From contig CAYUVH010000016.1 in assembly GCA_964448135.1 (NCBI GenBank), forward strand, positions 1 through 64,000: a stretch of DNA of 64,000 bases. The letters run 5' to 3'. This document shows positions 33,849-44,400 of the stretch, one piece after another. This DNA is from CAYUVH01 sp964448135. GTDB taxonomy: Bacteria > Verrucomicrobiota > Verrucomicrobiia > Limisphaerales > UBA8199. A program made the translations under genes and the position numbers. Positions within the stretch are counted from its first letter, which is position 1; each line of letters begins with the position of its first letter. Under the pieces are notes generated by a model. It did no database searches. It was not told the origin of the DNA and saw only the letters and a list, made by a program, of their open reading frames with translations.

Positions 33849-36800
33849 CTAGGACTTTGCGCCCGGTTGGCCGTTGCTGGCAATTACACGACCGTGTAAT
33901 TGCGCCAGCGGAACACTGAGCACGACGGTGGTGCCGGCACCGGGCCGGCTGTTGATTTCGGCCCGGCCGCCGATATCGGCCAGGCGGCGGCGGATGTTGT
34001 TGAAACCGTTGCCTTCGTTGCCGGACGGAGGTTGCGCGATGCCCCGGCCATTGTCCGCGATCGTGACGCGCAGTTCGCGGTCATCGAGTTCGAGGCGAAT
34101 AGTGGCCTCCGTGGCGGCGGCGTGGGTGACGATGTTTTGCACGGCTTCGCGGGTGGAGAGCACGAGATTATGCCGGACCTCGGCGCTCAGGACCGCAGTG
34201 GGGAGGACGGTGGGCACGTCGAGCAGGCAGCGCACGCCCGCCAGGGCCAGGTACTCGGGCGCAAACTGGCTGAGATAGTTGGCGAGGCTTTCGAGCGAAT
34301 CGTGCGTGGGATTGATGGCCCAGACGATTTCATCGAGCGATTGAATGGTGCGCCGGGCGGTGGAGGGAATTCGACGCAGCCAGCGTTCCGCTTCCTGCGG
34401 ATCATGGCGGGCGCCGTCGGCGCGCTGGCTGAGGAAGACGATTTGCGTGAGGTTCGCGCCGATGTCGTCGTGAATGTCGCGGGCGATGCGGGTGCGTTCG
34501 CGTTCGACGGCGTGCTGCCGCTCGACGCGCTCGAGACGCGCGCGGGCCTTCCAGCGTTCCACCGCGCGCACGGCGACGGCGATGACGATCACGAGAACGA
34601 GGGCCATGGCGCCCTGGAACAGCCACGTCTGCCAGAAGAAAGGCCGGATCACGAGGGGAATGCCCGCGCCGGCCTCGTTCCACAGGCCGTCGTTGTTGCA
34701 CGCCTGCACGCGGAACGTGTAATTCCCGGGCGGCAAGTAGGTGTAGTTGGCGGTGCGCTCGCCGGAGGCGGGCGACCATTCGCGGTCGAGTCCCTCGAGT
34801 TGATGACGAAAGCGGACTTTCTCCGGCGCGGTCAGGCTCAGCGCCGTAAACCGGAATTCATAGCGCTGCCGGCCGGGGCCGATCTCGATGGTTTTCGTGT
34901 CGGAGCGAATGATATGGGGGATGGCGTCCACGGTGACTTCCTCCACGAGCACCGGCGGCATGAGCGTGTTGCGATTGAGGTGGGCGGCATCCACGCTCAC
35001 CAGGCCGTCCACGGTGGGGAACCAAAGTTGTCCGTCGGGGGATTTCGCGCCGGCGGGTTGAAAACCGCCGGGGCATTCGATATTGGGCAGCCCGTCGTGC
35101 CGATCGTAGCCGACGCAGTTGACGCTCTGGCGCAAGCCGTCGGCAAAATCGTTCAGGTCCTGGCGCGATACGCTGAAGATGCCACCGAAGGAACTGATCC
35201 AGAAATTCCCGCGATCATCCTCGGCGATGTGGGAAAGGAAATTGTTCCACAGGCCGTTCTGGACGGTAATCGCCTTGAATTTGCCGTCGCGCCAGCGACA
35301 AAGGCCGTGGAACGTTCCGAGCCAGAGGGTGCCGTCCTCGTCCGCATGGAAGCAGCGGATGTAATTGGAGGGCAGGCCGTCGCGGAGGGTGAACTGCGAC
35401 CATTGGCCGTTTTCCAGGCGGAGGGCGCCGCCGTATTGTGTGCCGAACCACATGGCGCCATTGGTTGCGCGGGTGATGCAACGGACATCGGGAAAAGGCA
35501 CGCCAGGAATGGTCTGCCATTTCGCCGGGTCCCCGCGCGGCAGCATCCCGACTCCGGCGCCCTTGGTGAAACCGACCCAAAGATTGGTCTCCGGATCTTC
35601 GTATAGCGCGCTCACGTAGTCCCCGGTGGCGCTGATCTTGAGAACCGGGTCCAGTTTGTCGCCCCGGAGCCGGCAGAGGTCGCCCTTGTCGGTGCCGGCC
35701 CAGAGCGATCCGGCATGATCCGCGAGCACCGTGCGGATACCGCGGGGAGTGCCGTTCGACGAAATGACGAGCGGTTCACCGGATCCGCCGGCGATGCGCG
35801 CCAGGGTGCGGCTGTTGCTGTCCTGCACTTCCCACACATTTCCGGCCGCATCCGCGGAAACGCTATAGGCATAGCGATCCAGCGAGACGGTGGGCAGTGC
35901 ATGGGGAACGAACAGGCGGGGGCGAATCTGCGTGAGCCCGCCGCCGAAACTGCCGCGCCAGAGGTTGCCCTCGCGGTCCTGATAAAGAACGCGATTGGGG
36001 CCGCGCAGACCGGTTTCGGGGACGGCCTGCCAGACGCCGTTGGTGGCATGACGAAACAACCCGCCTTCGCCCGCCGCCAGCCACACGCTGTCGTCCATGG
36101 TTTCCAGCACGACGGAAGCATAGCCAATGATTTTTTCGGGCGCTTCGAATTGCGCCACGACCCGGCCGTTGCGCAACTTCCAGAGCTGGCGGTCCCGGTA
36201 CATCCAGATTGAGCCATCCCGCGCCGCAGCGAAGGTGTCGGGAATTCTGCCCGACAACGACTCCAAGCCCGGCGGCACGACCAGTTTGCCATCGCGCCAC
36301 AGGCGCAGTCCGTCGCTGGTGCCCACCCACAATTCGCCGGAATGGTCCACGACCAGCCCGAGACTGGGCCGGGCGATCGGGGATTCGGCCGTGCGCGCGA
36401 CGAACTCGACGCCATTGGTAGTAAAACGGCCCAACCGGCCGTCGGCGGTCTGACACCAGATGGTCTCGTGCTGATCCTGGGCCATGGCGATAATTGCGCT
36501 TTTCGAGGCGGGATCGCCCTTCAGATGCTCGCGTGCGACGCCATCCTTCCACGCCAGCAAGCCGCCGTCTTCCAGCGCGATCCAGAGCACGCCGCTCCGG
36601 TCCTCAAACAATTTGCAAATCAACCACGGGCTTTTTTCGGGACTGTTGCTGGAGGCGAAATGCACGAAGCGCTTGCCGTCGAAGCGCAGCAAGCCGACAT
36701 AGGTGCCGATCCAGAGGTAGCCGTCGCGGGTTTGGACGATGGAGTTGATGACGCTGTGGGGGAGGCCTTCCTCGTTGCGCCAACTGCGGGTCATGAATTC

Positions 36801-36878
36801 CACCGGCGGCGCGGCCAGGCCGAGCACGCTACCTGCGGCGAGGAAAAGAACGGCCAGACGCGCGCGCAGGGATTTCAC
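33849..36878 (-). CDS. One-piece sensor histidine kinase (two-component propeller, Y_Y_Y, HisKA_3)
   Basis: From the GTG at 36878 the protein has 1009 residues; a TTG at 36950 is the only longer option and adds a non-signal stretch. A signal peptide/anchor (LAVLFLAAGSVLGLA) leads to about 14 propeller repeats (GYLWIGTYVGLLRFDG, LWIALEDGGLLAW and so on) to about residue 650. A Y_Y_Y domain (YTYLPPGNYTFRVQACN) follows, then a transmembrane helix near 755-775. HisKA_3 has ERTRIARDIHDDIG (His near 800) and an HATPase with ADNGRGI closes the protein. This layout is that of hybrid-like carbohydrate sensors where the periplasmic propeller binds an oligosaccharide. It pairs with the NarL regulator two bases downstream. 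Confidence 0.92.
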   Translation of the reverse strand: MKSLRARLAVLFLAAGSVLGLAAPPVEFMTRSWRNEEGLPHSVINSIVQTRDGYLWIGTYVGLLRFDGKRFVHFASSNSPEKSPWLICKLFEDRSGVLWIALEDGGLLAWKDGVAREHLKGDPASKSAIIAMAQDQHETIWCQTADGRLGRFTTNGVEFVARTAESPIARPSLGLVVDHSGELWVGTSDGLRLWRDGKLVVPPGLESLSGRIPDTFAAARDGSIWMYRDRQLWKLRNGRVVAQFEAPEKIIGYASVVLETMDDSVWLAAGEGGLFRHATNGVWQAVPETGLRGPNRVLYQDREGNLWRGSFGGGLTQIRPRLFVPHALPTVSLDRYAYSVSADAAGNVWEVQDSNSRTLARIAGGSGEPLVISSNGTPRGIRTVLADHAGSLWAGTDKGDLCRLRGDKLDPVLKISATGDYVSALYEDPETNLWVGFTKGAGVGMLPRGDPAKWQTIPGVPFPDVRCITRATNGAMWFGTQYGGALRLENGQWSQFTLRDGLPSNYIRCFHADEDGTLWLGTFHGLCRWRDGKFKAITVQNGLWNNFLSHIAEDDRGNFWISSFGGIFSVSRQDLNDFADGLRQSVNCVGYDRHDGLPNIECPGGFQPAGAKSPDGQLWFPTVDGLVSVDAAHLNRNTLMPPVLVEEVTVDAIPHIIRSDTKTIEIGPGRQRYEFRFTALSLTAPEKVRFRHQLEGLDREWSPASGERTANYTYLPPGNYTFRVQACNNDGLWNEAGAGIPLVIRPFFWQTWLFQGAMALVLVIVIAVAVRAVERWKARARLERVERQHAVERERTRIARDIHDDIGANLTQIVFLSQRADGARHDPQEAERWLRRIPSTARRTIQSLDEIVWAINPTHDSLESLANYLSQFAPEYLALAGVRCLLDVPTVLPTAVLSAEVRHNLVLSTREAVQNIVTHAAATEATIRLELDDRELRVTIADNGRGIAQPPSGNEGNGFNNIRRRLADIGGRAEINSRPGAGTTVVLSVPLAQLHGRVIASNGQPGAKS
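33884..33899. promoter_or_regulatory. Palindromic operator candidate TTACAC-N4-GTGTAA, copy 2
   Basis: TTACAC-GACC-GTGTAA. The symmetry extends to 11-bp arms over 33880-33903, the longest of the three copies. It lies within the last codons of the kinase gene, 37 bases before the regulator start. Confidence 0.65.
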
Positions 36879-37027
36879 GACGAACAAAACTAGCGATAAT
36901 GCGGGACGGCGCAAAGGGGCAAGTTCAGGGCAGCCGCGGTCCGGTTGCAATTGCCTTCCGCCACCTGAGTATGCTCAACCCTGGCGGCTATAACGCGTTC
37001 ACGGCCTCCTGTGCCAATGAACCCTCA

Positions 37028-37897
37028 TCAGAGCGCCGGCAAGGCGTCCGCCAGCTTGACGAAGTCCGGGTCGTTCACGGGGGTGGCGGTGGGATTCATG
37101 GGATTGGTGGCGCCTCGTTGTGCGGCCGAGTCCTCGGCGTTGTATTTGGCATTCAACGGGATCAAGGTCGGGCCGTGCCAACGAAAGACCTCACCGTGCC
37201 CGTCAAAGAACGAGAAGGTGGCGGCACCGCCGTGGCGGGCGGTCGGTGGATTCCAGAATTGCCACGGCTCGGCGAAGGAAAAGGTGCCCATTGCGCCGTT
37301 GTCGATGCTGACCTGATTTTCCTCGCCGAAGACGAAGACTTTTGAGGTGTTGCGAATCTGGGCGGCTTTTTCCGCCACGAAGGTGCTGGCATTGTTCTTT
37401 CCCGAGTTGCAGTTCAACTGGACCGAGATGGCATAGGCCCGATTGTGCGGCAGGGTGGTCGTGCCGAGGCCTTTCACAAACGCGCGGTTGGCGGCACAGC
37501 GATATACATCCACGGATTTGTTGTAAGTGAACAGGGAGGCATTGCGGACGTCATCCACATAGGTCGGCGTCCAGCCCTGCACGTTTCCTTGAATCCAGGC
37601 GTTCGGGCCGGCGCTGCTGCCGTTCACCGTAGAGTTGTCCGCGATCTTGTCCTGGTTGTCCTCCGAATACATCTGGAAACAGAGCTGGAGCTGTTTGATG
37701 TTGTTCAGGCAGCTCGTGGTCTGGGCCTTGGTCTTGGCGCGCGTCAGAGCGGGCAACAACATTCCCGCCAGGATGGCGATGATGGCGATGACCACCAGCA
37801 GTTCGATCAACGTAAACGCGGGGGACACGCCCGGCTTTTTGGTGTCCGATGTTTTCATGCGATGTTCGTTTCGCGCCTGGATAGGGAAGCCGCTCAT
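37028..37897 (-). CDS. Pseudopilin with H-x9-DG-type C-terminus
   Basis: This 289-residue protein has a prepilin-like segment FTLIELLVVIAIIAILAG with Glu at +5; the residue before Phe is Ala, not Gly, which may slow or prevent peptidase cleavage. The mature part contains the motif FSFFDGHGEVFRW of the verrucomicrobial/planctomycetal family of large pseudopilins. The ATG at 37897 overlaps the stop of the upstream exoprotein (ATGA), so the two are co-translated; ATG 37858 is an alternative. The 150-base gap downstream leads to the histidine kinase. The role is probably in export or surface assembly of the upstream exoprotein. Confidence 0.85.
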   Translation of the reverse strand: MSGFPIQARNEHRMKTSDTKKPGVSPAFTLIELLVVIAIIAILAGMLLPALTRAKTKAQTTSCLNNIKQLQLCFQMYSEDNQDKIADNSTVNGSSAGPNAWIQGNVQGWTPTYVDDVRNASLFTYNKSVDVYRCAANRAFVKGLGTTTLPHNRAYAISVQLNCNSGKNNASTFVAEKAAQIRNTSKVFVFGEENQVSIDNGAMGTFSFAEPWQFWNPPTARHGGAATFSFFDGHGEVFRWHGPTLIPLNAKYNAEDSAAQRGATNPMNPTATPVNDPDFVKLADALPAL

Positions 37898-40800
37898 TGG
37901 CCGCTGATCCGATAAAAGCGCTGGCCGAGAGTGGGAAGGCTGCTGGTGAAGGACAGTGACCCGCCGCTGCCAGTCAACACGCCGCCGATGTTTGTCCAGG
38001 ACAGGCCGGTGATCTGATCGCGGTATTGCACCTGGTAGGTGTGACTCGCGGCTCCTGGCCAGGTGAGCACTTGCGCGCCGCCCTGGACCGAGGTCGTGAG
38101 CGGGAAGGGCAGCAGCGGCACCGCGCCGAGATAGAAGGCCGACACCCCGTTGTTCACATCCAGCGCATACAGATAGTGTCCGCCGATGGTCACCGCGGCG
38201 GCCTGGTTGAACCCGCTGAATTGGGTCGCGAAGGGTTCCTGGTCGAGCAGCACCGGACCCAGGTTTGTGTCGGCCACGTTATAGAGGCGCAGATTGTCGC
38301 CGCCGGTTTCGAAGGCGATGCCCGCAACCAGCGACTTGGAGTCATCGCTCGCGAGACCGGACAAGCTCGGGGCAACGGCGGTGGAGTTGGAGTAAAGGAG
38401 GAAGCCGGTGCCGCTGTTGATGTCGAAGCTGACCAGGAAGAGGGCGAGTCCCGGTGACTTGGCCCAGAACGTATTGGTGCCGGGGCCGAAGGCGATGCCT
38501 TTCTGGGCGAAGCCGGACGGCACACCGCTCACGCGTATGACCGCCGGGGGAATGACACCCTGGAAATTGGTGCCGTCGGCGGTCCGCAGAATCGAGACGT
38601 TGGTGCCGGAGCCGGCGGGGAGCAGGATTTCGGTGTTGGTGCCCGCGCCGCGCAAGGTCATGGCGTCGCCCCAGCGCTGGTTCGGCTGCACCACGTCACC
38701 CGGATCGCCGCTGAACACCAGGTCGGCCGGACCCGAACCGCTGTCATCCGGCCAGCGATAGACGTAAAGCGGGTAAGAGCTCGCGTTGGTGCTCAAGCCC
38801 ACGCCATAAACGGCACCGTCATCGGCCACGCCGGCCGTATTGATTCCGAATTGCGTGTTGGGCACTTGCGGGGGAATGATGGAGACGTCGAGGAAATGCT
38901 TCTCGGCACCGGTCAATCCGTCCAGCACGGCCACGACGGGGCTGCGGTCCATGATCAGAAGATTCGTGGTCAGGTGATTGAAGGCGATGCCGCGCTGGAA
39001 GCCGTTGGTTGTCAGATAGCTGCGGTCGCCCGGCTGCAATCTCCAAAGGTTGGTCAGTTGCGCCGTGTTGTAGGTGGGGATCACCGTGAGCACGGCATTC
39101 GAGCTGGTCACCGAGCCATTCGCATTCGAGGCGAAGAGGCTGTAGGCGCCGGCGTCGTTCGTCGTGACGCTGGCGATCGTGTAACGATTGGTGGTTGCGC
39201 CCAAAATGTTCGTGCTGTTGAAACGCCACTGATAAACCACCGGGTCTGTGGAGGCGACGACCGCGGTGAACGTGGCCGGCCGGCCGGCCATGAGATTCAG
39301 ATTCGCGGGCTGGCTGGCAATGCTGATGAAGGGTGCCACATAATTCGTGTTGATCCGGAAGGCCTTGATGCCGTTGTTCATGTCGAGGGCGAAGAGGAGG
39401 TTGTCTCCAAAGCTCAGCGCATTGGCCTGCTGGGTGTTGGCATTTTGCGTTTCGAAGGATTCCTGGTCGCGCAGCACCGGGCCGACCACCACGTCCGAGA
39501 CGTCGTAAAGGCGGACATTGTCGCCGGCGGATTCGAGCGAGACACCAGCCAGAAAGTTATTCACGCGATCCATCGCCAGTCCCGTGAGCCCGGCGGGCAC
39601 CTGGCTGGTGGAATAGGTCTGCAGAATGAAAGCCGCGCCGGTGTTGATGTCGAACTGGACAAGGTAAAGGCTGCCCCCGTTGTTCTTGGCCCAGAAGGTG
39701 TTGGTGCCGGGACCGAAGGCCAGACCGCGTTGGGCGAAGGCGGAGGGTGCGTTGGAGACGGTAATCAGCAACGGCGGAACCTCGGTCTGAAAGTCGAAAC
39801 CCGAGATGGTGCGCAACAGGACCACGTTTGTGCCCGAGCCGGGCGAGAGCAGAATCTGCGTGTCCGTTCCTCCGCCGCGGAGCGTGGAGGTATCACCCCA
39901 ACGCAGATTAGGCTGCAAAACCGACGCCGGATCACCGCTGAAGACGGCGCTCGGAATCGTGTTCGAATCATCCGTGGCCCAGGTATAGATTTTAAGCGGT
40001 AACCCCGGAGACGCCGCGGTTGTGAGTCCGATCGTGTAAACCACGCCGTCGTCCGCCACGTGAACGGTGTTCAGGGGAAATGTGCCGCCCGACACCCCGC
40101 TTACGTTGAGGAAGTATTTCTCGGCGCCCGTCAGCGCATCGAGCGCGACGACCTGGTCCGTTGGATTCCGGCTGACCAGGAGAACATTGGTCGTGTAGCG
40201 ATTGTAAGCCAGGCCACGTTCGGTCTGGCCGGTGCCCAAATACGTTCGGTCGCCGACGTTGAGGTTCCACAGGTTCGACATCTGGGCCGTGTTATAAATG
40301 GGATTGATGTTAACCACGGCATTGGAGCTGAGGTCCTGGCCCGTGAGATTGCTCACGCTCAGGGTGTAGGTGCCGGCCTGGCTTGGGACTGTCCGGATCA
40401 GCGTCAGTGTGTTGGTAGTCGAACCACTGACATGCGCGCCGTTGGTCACGTTTGTGGCATTGAGCTTCCACTGGCGTGCCATCGGTTCATCGCCTGAAAC
40501 TCCCGCCACCAGCGTCACGGTTACCCCTTCGTTCACGGTCTTGCTGGCCGGAGTCGGCTGGGAGCTGATTTTGGCCGGCAGGACGGGAACGCCCGCGTAG
40601 ATCTCGATGCAGTTGATGAAACCGCGCGATTCCGCACCGTTGCCCGGGCCATTCGTTCCGGCGGCGAGAAAGAGTGATTCGCCGGAGGCCAGGGTGGTGG
40701 TCAAGGTCGCGAAATTGGTGCCGTTGATGAACCCGGTCGTAAAGGCTGGATTGGGATTCGCCGCAGCCGCGCTGACCACGCCGATGTTGGTATAGGCAAA

Positions 40801-41325
40801 GGTGATCGAGCTGGGGCCGTGGCTTGCGTAGAAGCGCTCCTGGTTTTCGTTGACTGTATTGTTATTCCGGCCGGCGATATAGATCGTGTAGGTGCCCGCG
40901 GCCAGGCCGTCCACGCGCACGCCGACGGCGCGATTGGTGATGTTGGCGAGCCCGAAGAAAGCATCGCGCGCCGGGCTGGAGTTCGTATAAACGCCGGCGA
41001 ATATGGAGGACCCGACCAGCGTGGCATTGAACTGGTTGCTGTTATAGTTGATGACGCCGTACAGGTATTCCATGCCCATGTCCACGGTGACACCGGTGGC
41101 CAGTGTGCCGTCGCCGTAATAAACCGTGTTGGTGTCGGCCTGGAGCTTGTTCCAGGTGAGTTCGGATGGGGTGATCACGCCGAGGGCATGACCGGGGCTC
41201 AACAGGCGGTCGGTGTTGGTTGCCACTGTGGGGCCGAAATCCAGCAGCAGGGAGGTGGCGCTGGCCCGGGGGAGGGCGATGAACAGCATGGCCAGACAAA
41301 GAAGGAACAGGCGTGGTTGCTTCAT
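37894..41325 (-). CDS. Large secreted Ig-like repeat protein
   Basis: This 1143-residue protein starts with a signal peptide (MKQPRLFLLCLAMLFIALP), which fixes the start at 41325. The N-terminal 230 residues form a beta-sandwich-like domain (LLLDFGPTVATNTDRL opening). Two Ig-like domains follow (SQPTPASKTVNEGVTVTLVA near 255, SQPANLNLMAGRPATFTAVV near 675). Each leads into a roughly 300-residue unit (TYLGTGQTERGLAYNR with DALTGAEKYFLNVSG, and again RSYLTTNGFQRGIAFNH with DGLTGAEKHFLDVS) that looks like a beta-propeller. The C-terminal module ends in FYRISGQ. It is the first gene of a probable operon with the pseudopilin, with an operator-like palindrome 80 bases upstream. Surface binding is likely. 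Confidence 0.84.
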   Translation of the reverse strand: MKQPRLFLLCLAMLFIALPRASATSLLLDFGPTVATNTDRLLSPGHALGVITPSELTWNKLQADTNTVYYGDGTLATGVTVDMGMEYLYGVINYNSNQFNATLVGSSIFAGVYTNSSPARDAFFGLANITNRAVGVRVDGLAAGTYTIYIAGRNNNTVNENQERFYASHGPSSITFAYTNIGVVSAAAANPNPAFTTGFINGTNFATLTTTLASGESLFLAAGTNGPGNGAESRGFINCIEIYAGVPVLPAKISSQPTPASKTVNEGVTVTLVAGVSGDEPMARQWKLNATNVTNGAHVSGSTTNTLTLIRTVPSQAGTYTLSVSNLTGQDLSSNAVVNINPIYNTAQMSNLWNLNVGDRTYLGTGQTERGLAYNRYTTNVLLVSRNPTDQVVALDALTGAEKYFLNVSGVSGGTFPLNTVHVADDGVVYTIGLTTAASPGLPLKIYTWATDDSNTIPSAVFSGDPASVLQPNLRWGDTSTLRGGGTDTQILLSPGSGTNVVLLRTISGFDFQTEVPPLLITVSNAPSAFAQRGLAFGPGTNTFWAKNNGGSLYLVQFDINTGAAFILQTYSTSQVPAGLTGLAMDRVNNFLAGVSLESAGDNVRLYDVSDVVVGPVLRDQESFETQNANTQQANALSFGDNLLFALDMNNGIKAFRINTNYVAPFISIASQPANLNLMAGRPATFTAVVASTDPVVYQWRFNSTNILGATTNRYTIASVTTNDAGAYSLFASNANGSVTSSNAVLTVIPTYNTAQLTNLWRLQPGDRSYLTTNGFQRGIAFNHLTTNLLIMDRSPVVAVLDGLTGAEKHFLDVSIIPPQVPNTQFGINTAGVADDGAVYGVGLSTNASSYPLYVYRWPDDSGSGPADLVFSGDPGDVVQPNQRWGDAMTLRGAGTNTEILLPAGSGTNVSILRTADGTNFQGVIPPAVIRVSGVPSGFAQKGIAFGPGTNTFWAKSPGLALFLVSFDINSGTGFLLYSNSTAVAPSLSGLASDDSKSLVAGIAFETGGDNLRLYNVADTNLGPVLLDQEPFATQFSGFNQAAAVTIGGHYLYALDVNNGVSAFYLGAVPLLPFPLTTSVQGGAQVLTWPGAASHTYQVQYRDQITGLSWTNIGGVLTGSGGSLSFTSSLPTLGQRFYRISGQ

Positions 41326-41405
41326 GGCAGAGAGGACGTTTGGGGGGTTGTTCAATGATGCGTGCAAGTTTCCCCAGCATGTTCCTTTGGCGCTTCCCCG
41401 GTCCA

Positions 41406-41421
41406 TTACACTTTCGTGTAA
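41406..41421. promoter_or_regulatory. Palindromic operator candidate TTACAC-N4-GTGTAA, copy 3
   Basis: TTACAC-TTTC-GTGTAA, perfect 6-bp arms, 80 bases before the start of the Ig-like exoprotein gene. Confidence 0.65.
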
Positions 41422-41487
41422 CCCCGGCAGCAAATGCCTTATCGCAAGCGCCGGGGCCGGGTAATCGGTGAGGCCCTCCGGCCTGTA

Positions 41488-44400
41488 TCACTCGAACAGT
41501 CCCTGGATTTCCTCCCAGGTCAGGTTCTCCACCAGCGATTCCTCGCCGCCGAGCGTGGCCTTGATCACCGCCCGTTTGCGTTGCTGCAGGGCCAGGATTT
41601 TTTCTTCCACGGTGCCGCGCGTGATCAATTTGTAGCTCGTCACCACGCGCGTCTGGCCAATGCGATGCGCGCGATCCGTCGCCTGGTCTTCCACCGCCGG
41701 ATTCCACCAGGGATCGAAATGAATCACGGTATCCGCGCCGGTGAGATTCAGGCCGACACCGCCCGCCTTGAGACTGATGAGGAACACGGGGAGTTTGTCA
41801 TTCGCCTGGAATTTTTCCACCACCGCGCCGCGATTGGTGGTCGCGCCGTCGAGATAGCAGAATTCCATTTTGTCCGCCGTCAGCTTCTCCTTGAGCAAGG
41901 CGAGCATGGAAACGAACTGGCTGAACACCAGCACGCGGTGCCCGCCGTCGATGGCTTCTTCGAGCAGTTCGCCGAAGAGTTCGAGCTTGCCGGAGCTTTC
42001 GTCGGTGAATTTTGCCTCGTCCAGCTTCAGCAGGCGCAGGTCGCAGCAAATCTGCCGCAACCGCAGCAGCGCGTTTAACACGATCATCCGGCTCTTCGCC
42101 AGGCCATTGGCGCCCACTGCCGCCATTACTTCGTTGCGGCTGACGGCGAGCACCTGTTTGTACACTTCCTGCTGATCGTCCGTCAGTTCGCAGTACGACA
42201 CCTGCTCGAGCTTCGCCGGCAGATCCTTGGCGACCTCGCGCTTGAGCCGGCGGAGGATGAACGGGCGCAACCGCCGGCCGAGCCGTGACTGCGCGGCGAG
42301 ATCCTTGTCGCGGGCGATCGGGTTTTCGTAGCGTTCCCGGAATTCCTGCGCCCCGCCGAGATAGCCCGGCATGAGAAAATCGAAAATGCTCCAGAGATCG
42401 AGCACCGAATTTTCCATCGGCGTGCCCGTGAGCACGAGCCGTTGTCCGGCCCGCACCTCTTTCACCGCCACGGCGTTTTGCGTTTGCCGATTCTTGATAT
42501 GCTGCGCCTCGTCGAGCACGAGGGTGTCGAACTCCAGCCCTTGGTAGCGCTCGGCATCGCGACGGATCAGCGCGTAACTGGTGATGACCAGATCGCTTTT
42601 CGGGATGGCTTCAAACAACTTGTGCCGGCCCGCGCCGTGCAACGCGAGCACGGTCAGGTCCGGCGTGAATTTTTTCGCCTCGGCCTGCCAGTTGAATACG
42701 AGGGAAGTCGGACAAACGATCAACGCCGGTCCCGCGAGCTTGCGGTTCTTGAACAATGAATTCAAGAAGGCCAGCGTCTGCAGCGTCTTCCCCAGACCCA
42801 TCTCGTCGGCCAGAATCCCTCCGAAATGATTGTCGCGGAGGAATTGCAGCCAGGCGACGCCTTGTTTTTGATAGGGCCGCAGCACTTCATCCAGGTGCCC
42901 GAGGGGCGGGCACTCCAGTTTCGCCTCGCCGCTCTGGCGGGTGGCGCGCTCGCGCCAGGCTTCCGAGGCCTGGACTTTCCAACCGGGTTGCTGCCGGAGC
43001 GTGGCATCGAGAAAGCCCGCCTGGACATCGGTGAACCGGTAGCCCCTGGCGTGCTGCTGCGGCGCGCAGTCGCGCAGCACTTCGTTGAACTCCTCCAGCG
43101 CGACCGTGTCAATCAAGGCGATCCTGCCGTTTTTCAATCGCGCTTGACCGGAGCCAGAGAGGATCAAGCGCTGGATGTCGGCCGCCGAGAATTTTTCGCC
43201 ATCCGCGGAGGCGAGTGACATTTCGACGTCGAACCAGCGTTCCCCCGAGGAGGTGATCTGCAGTCGCGGCTCGATGCGCTCGAAGTTTTTCGCGGTGCTG
43301 CGCTGCAGCCGTTCCTCCAGCGACACCTCCCATTCCTTTTGCAAACGCGGATATTGCCGCGCAAAGAAATTCACCACGGCATGTTCCCCCAGCAAATTCC
43401 AGCGCCCTTGCGCGTCCGGCCCGTTAAAGCCCATGCGGCGCATCAACTGCGTGGCCGCCAGTTCGGCGGCGAAATCGCGCGTGGAATAACGCGTGGTGCT
43501 CCGGGGGTCCGGGAGCCAGAGCGTCTCATCCTTGCTCGTCACGCCCAGCGTCATGATGCGCGCGCCATAGGCGCACTGAAGCTGCGCCTGCAACTGCGCC
43601 AGCCCGCCGTTGAGCGCGAGGATGAAACGGGGCGGCTGCGGTTCCAGCGTGAACTCTTCGAGCACGAAGTTGGCGTCCACCTCGCATTCGGCTTCCAACA
43701 CGCCCAGTTCCTGGCTGAGGAAAAGCGGCACGCGTTGGCGCGATAATTTCATCGGCCCGCGAAACAGCTCGCGCCAGGCGGCCGGCAGGCCCACCGGCTC
43801 CAGGCTCGTGCCGCGAAAGACCCAGAGCGATTCGCCCGCGATCAACACGGGATGTTCCATCTCCGGCGCAAGGTTCAACCGGATTTCGCCAGACGTCTCA
43901 AGCGTCGCCTGAACAGGTACGCGCCACGCAGTTTCGGAAACCACGAGCGGTTCCCCGCGTCCCAACGCCACCCGCGGATGTCCCTTCATCGCCTCGAGCA
44001 GGGGTGTCAGTTCGACCAGGGACAGCATCAGGCCGCCAGGAGTTTCGCCCCCGGCGAGTTTTTCCGCCGCGTCCAGCAGCCGGGTGTCTTCCGAGGAAAA
44101 GGAAAAGGGTTTCGTCATGGGCAGCACGCTCAGTGGCACGCGCCCGCGGGACCACCGACCCTCAAACGTCACCATTACCTTCCCGCGCTCGATGGACGCC
44201 GGCAACGTGGGCGGCAGGATGACCGAGATTTCCACCGGCTCGCCCGTTTGACCGGCGATGGCACGCTGCACGCGCGGCCCGGCCGGCGGTTGCGCTTTCA
44301 TGGACGCTGCACCCCGCGAAGGTGCGGCCGTGGCCAGGCCAGGTGACGAGTCCTTCTCTCGTTTCAAGTGATGCAGTCCCACCGAAACCGAATGGGCGCA

